The translations under genes were made by a program, and so were the position numbers. A DNA stretch of 12,519 nt from Bacteroidales bacterium UBA1197 (GTDB taxonomy: Bacteria; Bacteroidota; Bacteroidia; Bacteroidales; UBA932): assembly GCA_002309995.1 (NCBI GenBank), contig DBYB01000023.1, positions 515 through 13,033 of the forward strand, written 5' to 3'. Positions 1 to 7,700 of this stretch are shown here, piece by piece. Below the pieces are notes generated by a model. The model did not search any database. It was not told the DNA's origin and saw nothing but the letters and a program-made list of their open reading frames with translations. Position 1 is the first letter of the stretch. Every line of letters starts with the position of its first letter.

Positions 1-1
1 C

Positions 2-121
2 ATCAAGGCCCGCCTGCAGGGGCGCAGGGACGATTATATCACCTTCCGCAACATCACACGGAGCATCTTCACCCGCAGGACTCCGAAAGAGATATTCATA
101 AAGTACTTCCATGAACTCTGA
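2..121 (+). CDS. C-terminal fragment of an upstream gene, probably polysaccharide biosynthesis
   Basis: The reading frame is open from the left edge and gives 39 residues before a TGA at 119-121. The visible tail is basic and aromatic (for example RDDYITFRNIT, then KEIFIKYFHEL at the end). It is too short to assign to a family. Its stop lies inside the next gene: the 11-bp overlap (111-121) with the downstream glycosyltransferase suggests that both are translated from one message. From this context a glycosyltransferase or another glycan-assembly enzyme is plausible, but that is inference only. The 5' part lies outside the window. Confidence 0.65.
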   Translation: MKARLQGRRDDYITFRNITRSIFTRRTPKEIFIKYFHEL

Positions 122-971
122 GATTCTTGTTATAGTAGTGACTTTCAACGGGATGCGCTGGCTCGAGCGCTGTATCGGATCGGTGCGCGCATCCAAGACT
201 CCAGCAGATATCCTGGCCATCGACAACGGTTCCACTGATGGTTCCGTGGAATGGCTGCAGGGCCACGGCGTGGAGGTCATCTGCACCGAGTCCAACCTTG
301 GATTCGGCGCCGCCAACAACATCGGAATGCGCAGGGCCGTGGAAGAAGGATACTCCTACGTCTATCTGCTCAACCAGGACGCCTGGGTGATGCCGGACAC
401 CTTCGGCAAGCTGATATCTGCATTCGACCTCGGGCCCTACGGAATACTCAGCCCCGTACAGTACGATGGAGGCGGCAAGAAGATGGACAAGCAGTTCGCC
501 AAACGGTGCCGCAGCCGCATACGCAAGCACAAAGGCGCGGCAGTTGTTGAAGTGCCCTTCGTGATGGCAGCCCACTGGATGATAAGCCGGGGTTGCCTGA
601 TGAAGGTGGGTGGATTCTCCCCCGCTTTCCGGCAGTACGGCGAAGACGACAACTACATCGACCGCACGCACTGGTTCGGCTGGCGTGTGGCCGTGGTGCC
701 GGATGCGTCCGCCGTGCACGACAGGGCCGGCCGGCCGGGCTCTCCGGAGCAGCGTATGTTCCTCAAATGCAACGGGTCAGTAATCAGGGTGAGCAATCCG
801 GCCGGCGGCCTTCTGCTGCGCCTGCTGGGCGAGCCGCTGCGCCTGGTCGCAATGGGTTGCCTGCACTTCAGCGGCGCCCCGTTCCGATTCATCGGGAAAC
901 TCTGGAAAAGATATCCGGAACTGATACGCTACCGCAAGCAGAGCCGCAAGCCCGGAGCCTTCCTGCTCTAG
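111..971 (+). CDS. GT2 family glycosyltransferase, rhamnosyltransferase-like
   Basis: This 286-residue protein is a GT-A fold inverting glycosyltransferase of family 2. It should transfer a nucleotide-activated sugar to a growing surface glycan at the cytoplasmic face of the membrane. The N-terminus shows the beta-strand VIVVTFNG, then DNGSTDGS (residues 38-45) and NLGFGAANN (62-70), which are typical of the WbbL/rhamnosyltransferase-like subgroup. The metal-binding position reads LLNQDAW (86-92), where many relatives have a DxD or NPD-type motif. GEDDNYIDR (177-185) is the acidic catalytic-base region, followed by a conserved His near 203. The ATG at 111 gives the expected beta-strand start and overlaps the preceding gene by 11 bp. 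It converges with the minus-strand GT2, sharing 4 bp (CTAG) of stop codons. The exact donor and acceptor sugars cannot be told. Confidence 0.9.
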   Translation: MNSEILVIVVTFNGMRWLERCIGSVRASKTPADILAIDNGSTDGSVEWLQGHGVEVICTESNLGFGAANNIGMRRAVEEGYSYVYLLNQDAWVMPDTFGKLISAFDLGPYGILSPVQYDGGGKKMDKQFAKRCRSRIRKHKGAAVVEVPFVMAAHWMISRGCLMKVGGFSPAFRQYGEDDNYIDRTHWFGWRVAVVPDASAVHDRAGRPGSPEQRMFLKCNGSVIRVSNPAGGLLLRLLGEPLRLVAMGCLHFSGAPFRFIGKLWKRYPELIRYRKQSRKPGAFLL

Positions 972-1801
972 GCGTTGTTGGGCACTCCGATGTGCAGCCT
1001 TTTGCGTACGATGCGCTTCAGGCAGCCGGCGGCGATTCTCCAGCGGGAGATGCCATTCCTGCGGCGGAATTCTTCTGCGGCCGCCCGTGCCTGCGGTCCT
1101 GCGTTGGCGCACATCATCCACATCCCGTAGAACGGAGACAGCGGTATCTTGTTGATATCGAAGAGATTCTGCACGCGCCAGTAAACGTACAGCCGGTCGC
1201 GTACCTTCTGCGGGTTGTCGAAATAACTATGACTCACGGAGCCCTCCCTTTCCGTCACGACATACAGCACCGACGGGTCGAAGGTCACCTTCCGGGCCTT
1301 GAGGCCGCAGAGAACGGAGAACATATAGTCGTTGGCGCAGGAGGTCTCGTCGAAGCGTATCCCCTCCCGCTCCACCATCTCGCGCCGAACCATCTTTCCG
1401 GTGGGCTCGGGATAACAGTAGCGGCAGTAGAAATCGAGTTCCGCCGGCCGCTGCGAATACGCGCCGAGGTAGTGAATCTTGTTGTCAGCCCTGCCGCTGG
1501 GAGCACCGGTGCCTATCATCTCCGCACGCTGCTGGAAGTAAATCAGGTCGGCGTCGCCATCGGCGTGCCTGTCGAGTATATCGAGGGCGTCAGGCGAAAA
1601 GCGGTCGTCGGAATCGAGGAACAGCAGCCAGCGCCCCCGGGCCTGAGCAAGCGCCTGGTTGCGGGCGTATCCCGCTCCACGGAAGTCCTTGTCCTGCACA
1701 GCGATAAGCTCGACGTCCTCCCTCACCGGCACCGACTCCAGCGCCCGCTTCAGCAATTCGTCATCCTTGTGCCACGGCACGATTACGCTGTACGTTATCA
1801 T
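968..1801 (-). CDS. GT2 family glycosyltransferase
   Basis: This 277-residue GT-A glycosyltransferase starts with YSVIVPWHKDDELLKRAL, the usual first strand and helix of family 2. It continues with GAGYARNQALAQARG (43-57) and the metal-binding motif FLDSDD (61-66). CANDYMFS (155-162) probably holds the catalytic acid of the ED-type motif. It is not closely similar to the plus-strand GT2 and probably makes a different linkage. Its ATG (1799-1801) overlaps the TGA of the flippase gene upstream (ATGA, 4 bp), so the two are likely translationally coupled. Its own stop overlaps the stop of the convergent plus-strand glycosyltransferase. No terminator is visible at the junction. The basic C-terminal tail (KRIVRKRL) could hold the protein near the membrane, which is inference. 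Confidence 0.88.
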   Translation of the reverse strand: MITYSVIVPWHKDDELLKRALESVPVREDVELIAVQDKDFRGAGYARNQALAQARGRWLLFLDSDDRFSPDALDILDRHADGDADLIYFQQRAEMIGTGAPSGRADNKIHYLGAYSQRPAELDFYCRYCYPEPTGKMVRREMVEREGIRFDETSCANDYMFSVLCGLKARKVTFDPSVLYVVTEREGSVSHSYFDNPQKVRDRLYVYWRVQNLFDINKIPLSPFYGMWMMCANAGPQARAAAEEFRRRNGISRWRIAAGCLKRIVRKRLHIGVPNNA

Positions 1802-3327
1802 CGCAGGAAAGGTATTTTGGATTTGACGAACGACTTCTCCCCATCAGTGAGGCCGAACAGCCAGATTCCGCCGGCAGCGCCGATGGCTCCTGCAGCAGCG
1901 GTCGCAAGGAAGCGCCACCATTCGCACGGAAGCAGGCGCCACAGCAGCAGGGCCGCCGCGCCCGAAGGGACCACCGCCGCCAGCATAGGCAGCAGGGCCT
2001 TACGGACATAGGTTCCCACCGGGAATCCCGTATCCTGATGGGCGACCGTCAGCATAGCAACGGCCTTCAGCACGTAAACGCACATATACGCAACGTAGCC
2101 CGACCACGCCGGCGCGCCAAGTTTGAACGCCGCATAAGTAATCGGGAAGCAGAGCACCGCAACGCCGCTGGTCACAAGGTAATACTTGCGGATCCGCCCG
2201 TTGGCCTGCTCCAGGATGTTCAGCGTGCCGGGAGTGAAGTCGATGAGAAAGCACAAGAGCGTGAGGCGGGTGAACACTGCGGCCTCGGGAGGCACCTCGC
2301 CGAGCCAGAGGCCGAGCAGGGTCTCGGCGTCGGTGAGGAACGGCACGGCCAGTATCCAGAGTATCCAGAAATAGTATTTGGAGCCCTTACACACAAGGTC
2401 GAAGGCGTACTTCCTGTCTCCGCCGACGAAGGATTTAGTTAACTGCGGATTAAGGGCCAGGGCGATGTTCGTGGCGAACTGCCGCACCACCTGCTCGACC
2501 TTGTCAGCCACACCACGGGCGGCATTCATCCTTACTCCGAAGAATATATTTAGCAGCTGATTAATACCCTGCGTGTTAAGCATATACGCTCCGGAACCGA
2601 GGAAGTTCCAGCCGGCAAAAGCGCCGATTTCCCTGGCTAACGCCGGCTCAACGCGCCAGCGGCCTCTGCACTCCTCGTAACGGCGTATGGAGTATGTTGC
2701 ATAGGCCCCTTTAGCCAGGAGCGTCGCCGCCACGAGCAGCCAGGCATATACCACCAGGGAATCGGCATTAGCATACCACACTCCCGCAGCCACCGCCAAT
2801 TTGAGAATCGCCTCAAATATAGACAGATAGGCATAGGCCCCCATATGCTCGTGGGCATTGATGACCGCCGTGAACGGAAGACTCAGCAGGTTTACCGCCA
2901 GCACTATCATTGAGGTGTGGAGAACGACTTCTGCAGCCTGCATACGCCCGTCCGGTATAATCATCTTGTGATGCAGATACCAAAGGCCGCCGGTTTCAGT
3001 AATCGCGGCAATGAGCAGGGCGAAGCCCGCCATAATCGCAACGCTCGTTGCGAAGACTGTGCGCAGCCTGTCGCGGTCGCCTGCACCAAGGCCAACGGTG
3101 ATGTATCTGGTGATAGCCGAAGCAACCGTGTTCGTGAGCAGAGTAAACACCGTTACCACGCCGCCCACGGCCGAATAAATACCGTAGTCCGACACGCCCA
3201 AAGCCCTCAGGATGATGCGGTAGGTAAACAGACCTATCAGCATCATCACGAACATCCGAATGTACAGCATAAGGGTGTTCCGGGCAAGCCTGCGGCTGTT
3301 CTCCGATATGTCTGACTTGACGGGCAT
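1798..3327 (-). CDS. Wzx-like polysaccharide flippase, MOP superfamily
   Basis: This 509-residue polytopic inner-membrane protein has about 12-14 hydrophobic segments. It resembles the lipopolysaccharide/O-antigen flippases of Bacteroides, which move undecaprenyl-linked oligosaccharide to the periplasm. Visible family features are ARNTLMLYIRMF near the start, LGVSDYGIYSAVGG (43-56), GWNFLGSG (239-246), NAARGVADKV (268-277) and NPQLTKS (293-299). The frame is open back to an ATG at 3369, but those 14 extra residues would be encoded by the promoter region and end at the first base before the tRNA. The ATG at 3327 gives the normal family start (polar stretch, then RLARNTLMLY) and sits just after a -7 box, so it is preferred. 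The gene is coupled to the downstream GT2 by an ATGA overlap. The symbol wzx is not assigned because substrate and locus type are unknown. Confidence 0.9.
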   Translation of the reverse strand: MPVKSDISENSRRLARNTLMLYIRMFVMMLIGLFTYRIILRALGVSDYGIYSAVGGVVTVFTLLTNTVASAITRYITVGLGAGDRDRLRTVFATSVAIMAGFALLIAAITETGGLWYLHHKMIIPDGRMQAAEVVLHTSMIVLAVNLLSLPFTAVINAHEHMGAYAYLSIFEAILKLAVAAGVWYANADSLVVYAWLLVAATLLAKGAYATYSIRRYEECRGRWRVEPALAREIGAFAGWNFLGSGAYMLNTQGINQLLNIFFGVRMNAARGVADKVEQVVRQFATNIALALNPQLTKSFVGGDRKYAFDLVCKGSKYYFWILWILAVPFLTDAETLLGLWLGEVPPEAAVFTRLTLLCFLIDFTPGTLNILEQANGRIRKYYLVTSGVAVLCFPITYAAFKLGAPAWSGYVAYMCVYVLKAVAMLTVAHQDTGFPVGTYVRKALLPMLAAVVPSGAAALLLWRLLPCEWWRFLATAAAGAIGAAGGIWLFGLTDGEKSFVKSKIPFLR

Positions 3328-3330
3328 ACC

Positions 3331-3361
3331 TTGCAAAAGTACAAAATTTATTCTACATTTG
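3331..3361 (+). promoter_or_regulatory. Promoter of tRNA-Gly(CCC)
   Basis: TTG at 3331-3333 and TACATTTG at 3354-3361 (exact TAnnTTTG) are separated by 20 bases, the spacing of the Bacteroidota housekeeping sigma factor. The tRNA begins 8 bases after the -7 box, which fits a start site just upstream of the mature 5' end. The -33 half overlaps the flippase promoter on the other strand, so the two polymerases should compete. Confidence 0.7.
3334..3341 (-). promoter_or_regulatory. -7 promoter box of the flippase operon, near-leaderless start
   Basis: Read on the minus strand this is TACTTTTG, an exact match to the Bacteroidota -7 consensus TAnnTTTG. It ends only 6 bases before the ATG at 3327, so the transcript should have a leader of zero to a few bases. 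No good -33 TTTG is seen at the expected distance (ACTG is there). The box is one arm of an inverted repeat (TGCAAAAGTA at 3332-3341 against TACATTTGCA at 3354-3363, 9 of 10 pairs). The other arm is the tRNA promoter. Confidence 0.6.
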
Positions 3362-3369
3362 CAGTCCAA

Positions 3370-3440
3370 GCAGGATTAGCACATCGGTAGTGCATTGGCT
3401 TCCCAAGCCAAGGAGGAGGGTTCGACTCCCTTATCCTGCT
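3370..3440 (+). tRNA. tRNA-Gly (anticodon CCC)
   Basis: The cloverleaf can be folded by hand. The acceptor stem is GCAGGAT (3370-3376) with ATCCTGC (3433-3439). The D stem is GCAC (3379-3382) with GTGC (3390-3393) around a loop containing GG. The anticodon stem is TTGGC/GCCAA (3395-3399, 3407-3411) with loop TTCCCAA, putting CCC at 3402-3404. The T stem is GAGGG/CCCTT around TTCGACT (3421-3427). The discriminator base is T at 3440, usual for bacterial glycine tRNA. CCA is not encoded (CGA follows), so it must be added by the CCA-adding enzyme. It reads GGG codons. Confidence 0.95.
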
Positions 3441-3471
3441 CGAAGAGCAGGAGGGGTTGGCACACAAAAAG

Positions 3472-3504
3472 AGAGGTCGACCGAAAAAGCCGACCTCTGT
3501 TTTT
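3472..3504. terminator. Bidirectional intrinsic terminator
   Basis: AGAGGTCG (3472-3479) pairs perfectly with CGACCTCT (3491-3498) around an 11-base loop. On the plus strand a T-run follows at 3500-3504, ending the tRNA transcript. On the minus strand a T-run follows on the other side (A-run 3466-3470 on the plus strand), ending the TMEM43/lipoprotein operon. Its place between two convergent transcripts fits use from both sides. Confidence 0.85.
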
Positions 3505-3520
3505 ATTATACCAAACCTCT

Positions 3521-4768
3521 TTAGAGTTTCTCCGGAGCGGGGGCGGGCTCGGCGGGGGTAGCAGGAGCGGAAGCGGCCTCGACGGCGGCCTTCTCCTTGC
3601 TCTTCTTGCCGAGGAACCAGATGAGGGCGCCGGCGGCGACGAGGAGGCAGACGCCGAGGACAGGGCGGTAAACTATCCAGCCAATGGCGACGACCACCAG
3701 CGACCAGGCGAAGCCGAGTACCCAGGACACCAGACCGACACCGAGGCCGGCGATGTTGCCGAGGAACGGGAGCACCTTGAGGAGGGCCACGATGATGTTG
3801 AAGATGTTCCTGAATCCGAACACGACAAGCAGAAGGCCGATGACGCGGAGTATCCAGGCCATGGTCTTGTTGGAGCTGTGCTCGTTCGCGAACATACTCT
3901 CCATACTCACGGTGCCGTCTTCAAGGGTCATGAAGCTGTAGCCGCTCTTGGCGGTGAACTCACCGAAGGAAGTGCCGCACACAACGGCCAGGATAGAGAC
4001 ATCTCCGGGAAGCACCTTGTTGTAAGTCACGCGCACGTCGCCGACCGACGGGTGACTGGGATTGGTTCCCAGATAAAGCACGTTGCCGGAAGGATGAACG
4101 TAACTGACGTCAGCAGCGCCGCCGAATTCCTTGTGGAAATCGGCCTCGTACTGCTTCACTACCTCGGGTGCGAGCTCAACGGAGAGGGGCTCCCTCTTGT
4201 TCATCTGGCTGACGAGGCCCTCCGGCAGGCGGTACGCGCCGAAAGACACGTTGGCCGCCTGCAGGGTCTTGTCGTCCACCTTAAGGAGGATGTCGTTCTT
4301 AATCCCCTTGTACTCAGGATCTTCAAAACTGGATGAATCGACGGGACGACCCACCCACTCCTTGCTGTAGGTGTAGGTGGTAATCGTCTCCTGCCCTCCT
4401 CCGACCTTGTCCCTGGTCTCAGTGGACTGATGCTCAACCCACTGGTAGTACTCGGAAGAACGGATAAGTTTGATGGCATTGAGCGAGATGCCGAACTGGC
4501 CGTCGGTGAGGATATCCTCAGTGCCGGCATAACCGCAGGCGTGAATCATCTTGCCGTCGGCGGCAGAATTGATTTCGGCCGGATCGCCAAGCTCGATGCA
4601 GACGCCCTGAGCCTCCTTGAGCATACGGGTTGTCTTCACCGTGCGCCCTTCATTCCAGAAGAGCAGCACGGTACCCGCGATGAGCATAATGAAGCCCGCT
4701 GCGACTCCGCTGAGCGCATTCTTCAGGCGTCCGCCGTAAGAAGTATGGGTAACTTTCTGATACGCCAT
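3521..4768 (-). CDS. TMEM43 family membrane protein
   Basis: This 415-residue protein matches the TMEM43 (LUMA) family, known from animals and scattered bacteria; its bacterial role is not established. The hallmark N-terminus is present: SYGGRLKNALSGVAAG (10-25), a first membrane segment (about 20-38) and FWNEGRTVKT (37-46). A large soluble region (about 45-300) follows, which should lie outside the cytoplasm, then about four membrane segments between 303 and 386. The last 25 residues are a low-complexity Ala/Pro/Glu tail (APATPAEPAPAPEKL). The start at 4768 is supported by the family N-terminus. It lies 12 bp downstream of the lipoprotein gene with no terminator between, so it is probably co-transcribed and ends at the terminator at 3472-3504. 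Whether it works with the lipoprotein is unknown. Confidence 0.9.
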   Translation of the reverse strand: MAYQKVTHTSYGGRLKNALSGVAAGFIMLIAGTVLLFWNEGRTVKTTRMLKEAQGVCIELGDPAEINSAADGKMIHACGYAGTEDILTDGQFGISLNAIKLIRSSEYYQWVEHQSTETRDKVGGGQETITTYTYSKEWVGRPVDSSSFEDPEYKGIKNDILLKVDDKTLQAANVSFGAYRLPEGLVSQMNKREPLSVELAPEVVKQYEADFHKEFGGAADVSYVHPSGNVLYLGTNPSHPSVGDVRVTYNKVLPGDVSILAVVCGTSFGEFTAKSGYSFMTLEDGTVSMESMFANEHSSNKTMAWILRVIGLLLVVFGFRNIFNIIVALLKVLPFLGNIAGLGVGLVSWVLGFAWSLVVVAIGWIVYRPVLGVCLLVAAGALIWFLGKKSKEKAAVEAASAPATPAEPAPAPEKL

Positions 4769-4780
4769 AACTCAAACTGT

Positions 4781-7700
4781 TTAAGGCTCCCAGGTTATCT
4801 GTACCTCAGAGAGATACATAGCGGAGTTGTCGGAACGGAATCCGATGAAAGTATAATCACCGCTGATTTCGAGTTCTGTGGAAGTGCCCTTCACGATGGA
4901 GCCAACAAGAGTGCCCTGCTTTGAGCTGTCGTACAAGTCGGTAGCAGCGGTATAAGCAGAGTTGGAGCAGTAAACGTTAAGTTTCCTGCCGCCAGCAGTA
5001 TCACCGTGCCAGGTAACGACTATCTTCTTGACCTTGCCGCCGGAGGCCGTAGTCACAACACCTGAATTGTTGTTCTTGGACCTGAGCTGTATGCTATTCT
5101 TGTCAGCTGCAGACTGACCGGCATAGACCGCATTGGAGTTGCTGCTCTTGCCGGTCCAATCGCTATAAGAGTTGCCGGTAACACCGATAAGCTCAGCGTT
5201 GAGCACATCCGTAACGGACTGGGCGGCCTGGGAAGTAACGGTAATCGTACAAGTCTTCTCGGCTGCGGTGTAAGAACCGGCGACAGCTGCCACGGAAGCA
5301 GTAACGGTTGCGGTACCTGCAGCAATGCCCTTTATGACGCCGTTCGCATCAACTGTAACGACACCGGTATTGGAAGAGGAATAGGTAATCACAGCCTCGG
5401 CCGGAGTGGCGGTGGCGTGGATATCCTTGCTCTCTCCGACCAGGACGGACGCGGAAGAACGGAAATCCAATTGAGTAAGGGCATCTCCTGCCTGATGCGA
5501 CACATAGTAGGCGCCGATGACCTCGTGGGTGGTACTATTATATATGATATGGTATCCGATAATGGTAACCGTATCACCCTCCTTGAGGCCAAGGCTGGCG
5601 AAGGACTTGTCGTTGATGCCGGCGAAGGAATTGCCGGACACCTTGATACCCTGCTCGGTAGCGGTAAGGCCATATACCAGCACGGAGCCGGTGGCATCCT
5701 CAAGGATGAAGTTACCGTAAGTCGTCTGCTGGATGTCGGTAATCATACCGGTCAGCTGGTACTTCTGGGCGGAGCTGACGCTCTCAACCACACCGGCGGC
5801 AAGGAATTCGGCGATCGTAGCCGGAATAACAGTAGTATTCACATTGCCGGTAGCCTGCTTGACGGTAACGGTGCACACCTTGGAGGCGTCCGTTGCGTGC
5901 TTCACGGCAAAGGTCGTGGTGCGCTCCTCGCCGTCGTTGGCACCGCAGGCCAGCTTGATGGCAGAACCTTCCTTATTCACGTCCAGCCAGCTTGCGGTCT
6001 CGCTGTCGTCAACCGTCCAATTGGCATTGTCGGTAGAAACGGTCACGGTTGCCTCGCTTGCTGCCTTCTCGAAGTTCACGCTCTCGGTGCTTACGGTAAG
6101 CCAGGGATCGATAGGCACCTCTCCGTCCTCGAGAGTAACGGTGATGGTGTTCACGTAGAAGGTCTCGGAAGGAGTGATGATGACTGTGGAGCACTTTCCG
6201 GTCCAACTGCCGGAGGCATATCCCTCAGGGTTGGATTCGGCATTCTTCTTGGCCTGGGAGCCCGCAAAAGCAATGCTCGCGATGGACTTGCCTGCAGGAG
6301 CGTTGAATGTCAGGGTGTTCGTGTTGTAGAACCTCAGGTCTAAGACGTTGTTTTTATTCCAGATGCGGGGAGCGTCGTTGGCGCCGCCCTTGGTGAAAGA
6401 AAGCTTGATACCATCTGAAGAAGTGATGGTGACTCCGTCAAGACTGGTCTCCTTGGTCTCGGCATCGGGAACGGTCAAGCCAAGGGCAGTGACACCCTCA
6501 GCCGTATTGAATACGAATGTAGGCTGCTCGTCGGGACCGGGACCGGGGCCGGGAGCCTCACCTGCTGCCTGGGTAACGGTAACGGTGGCAGTCAGGGAAG
6601 CGTTGGTGGCGTGCTTCACCTCGAAAGAAGCGCTGCGCTCCTGTTCAGCCTCATTTGCCTGAGCGGTAACCTTCACGGACGCGCCGTCCTTCTCAACGGT
6701 AAACCAGGTTGCAGCGGTGCTCACTGTCCAGGCGTCGTTGTCGGAAGACACGGTAAAGCTGGAGGTGCCGGCAGCAGCCTTCAGGTTCAGGCTCTCGGGG
6801 TTAACGGTGAGCCAGGGATCGATGGGGACTTCGCCGTCCGCGGTCAGGATGGTAATGGTATTCACGTTGAAGGTGTCACCGGGGGTGAGTATCACCATAG
6901 AGGACTTGCCCGTCCACTCGCCGGAGGCGTATCCCTCGGGATTCGAAGTGGCTTCTTTCTTCGCATTCTTGCCGGCGAAAGTGATGCTCACGATGGACTT
7001 TCCGGAAGGAGCGGTGAAGGTCAGGATGTTCTTGTTGTAGAACCTCAGGTCCAGCACGTCGCTGCTATTCCAGACACGGGGAGCGTTGTTGGCGCCGCCC
7101 TTGGCGAAGGAAAGCTTGATACCATCGGACGAAGTAATGGTGACGCCGTCCATGCTGGTCTCCTTGGTCTCGGAATCGGGAACGGCCAAGCCAAGGGCAG
7201 TGATTCCCTCAGACGTATTGAATACGAAGGTAGGATCGGGATCGACCACGAAGGCCTCGACGTTCACGGTGACCTTCTTGATCTTGCCTGCAGCGAAAGT
7301 GCACTTGTCGGCAGTGGGATGCAGGGCAACCTCGGCGACGCCGTGCTTGCCGTTCACCTCGCCCTCGACGACTACCTTGAAGGCCTTGGATGCATCGTGC
7401 ACGTAAGGCTTGACCACTACGTAAACCTGAGCGGCAGCGTCTGCAGCAAGCTCAGCGGCGTTGGACACGCTGGTGCTCGCAACGTTGCTGATATACTGGG
7501 CGTCGCTGTTGTTATATACGGGAGCATCGCCGGTGATATCCATATAGAAGGAACCTACGATGGCCTCTCCGGACTCGGATTCGTCAAGCGTCACCTTGGT
7601 AATCTTCACGGCAGCGCCGGTCTTGTTGACCACGTTGAACTGAATGACGGAAGCCAGCTGCTTCATTGAGAAACCGGGCACGCTGCCCTCGGGGACGTTC

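Noticed and set aside
593..2011. Long plus-strand open frame (472 codons) across both glycosyltransferases and the flippase end
   Set aside because: It lies out of frame over three well-supported genes. The composition is Arg/Pro/Gly/Ala-rich with no domain, as expected from a shadow frame in GC-rich DNA.
3328..3369. 14-residue N-terminal extension of the flippase from ATG 3369
   Set aside because: It would translate through both -7 promoter boxes and start one base from the tRNA. The family N-terminus begins at ATG 3327.
3370..3440. tRNA-Gly as an attachment site for an integrated element
   Set aside because: No integrase gene and no repeated copy of the tRNA 3' end was seen in the window. 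The neighbours are ordinary operons.
5849..7234. Repeats as a CRISPR array or insertion sequence
   Set aside because: There are only two long copies, both in frame within one gene, with no spacers, terminal inverted repeats or transposase.
6611..7669. Plus-strand open frame (352 codons) antisense to the lipoprotein repeats
   Set aside because: It mirrors the lipoprotein coding strand, has no promoter or recognisable domain, and its openness follows from codon bias and the internal repeat.
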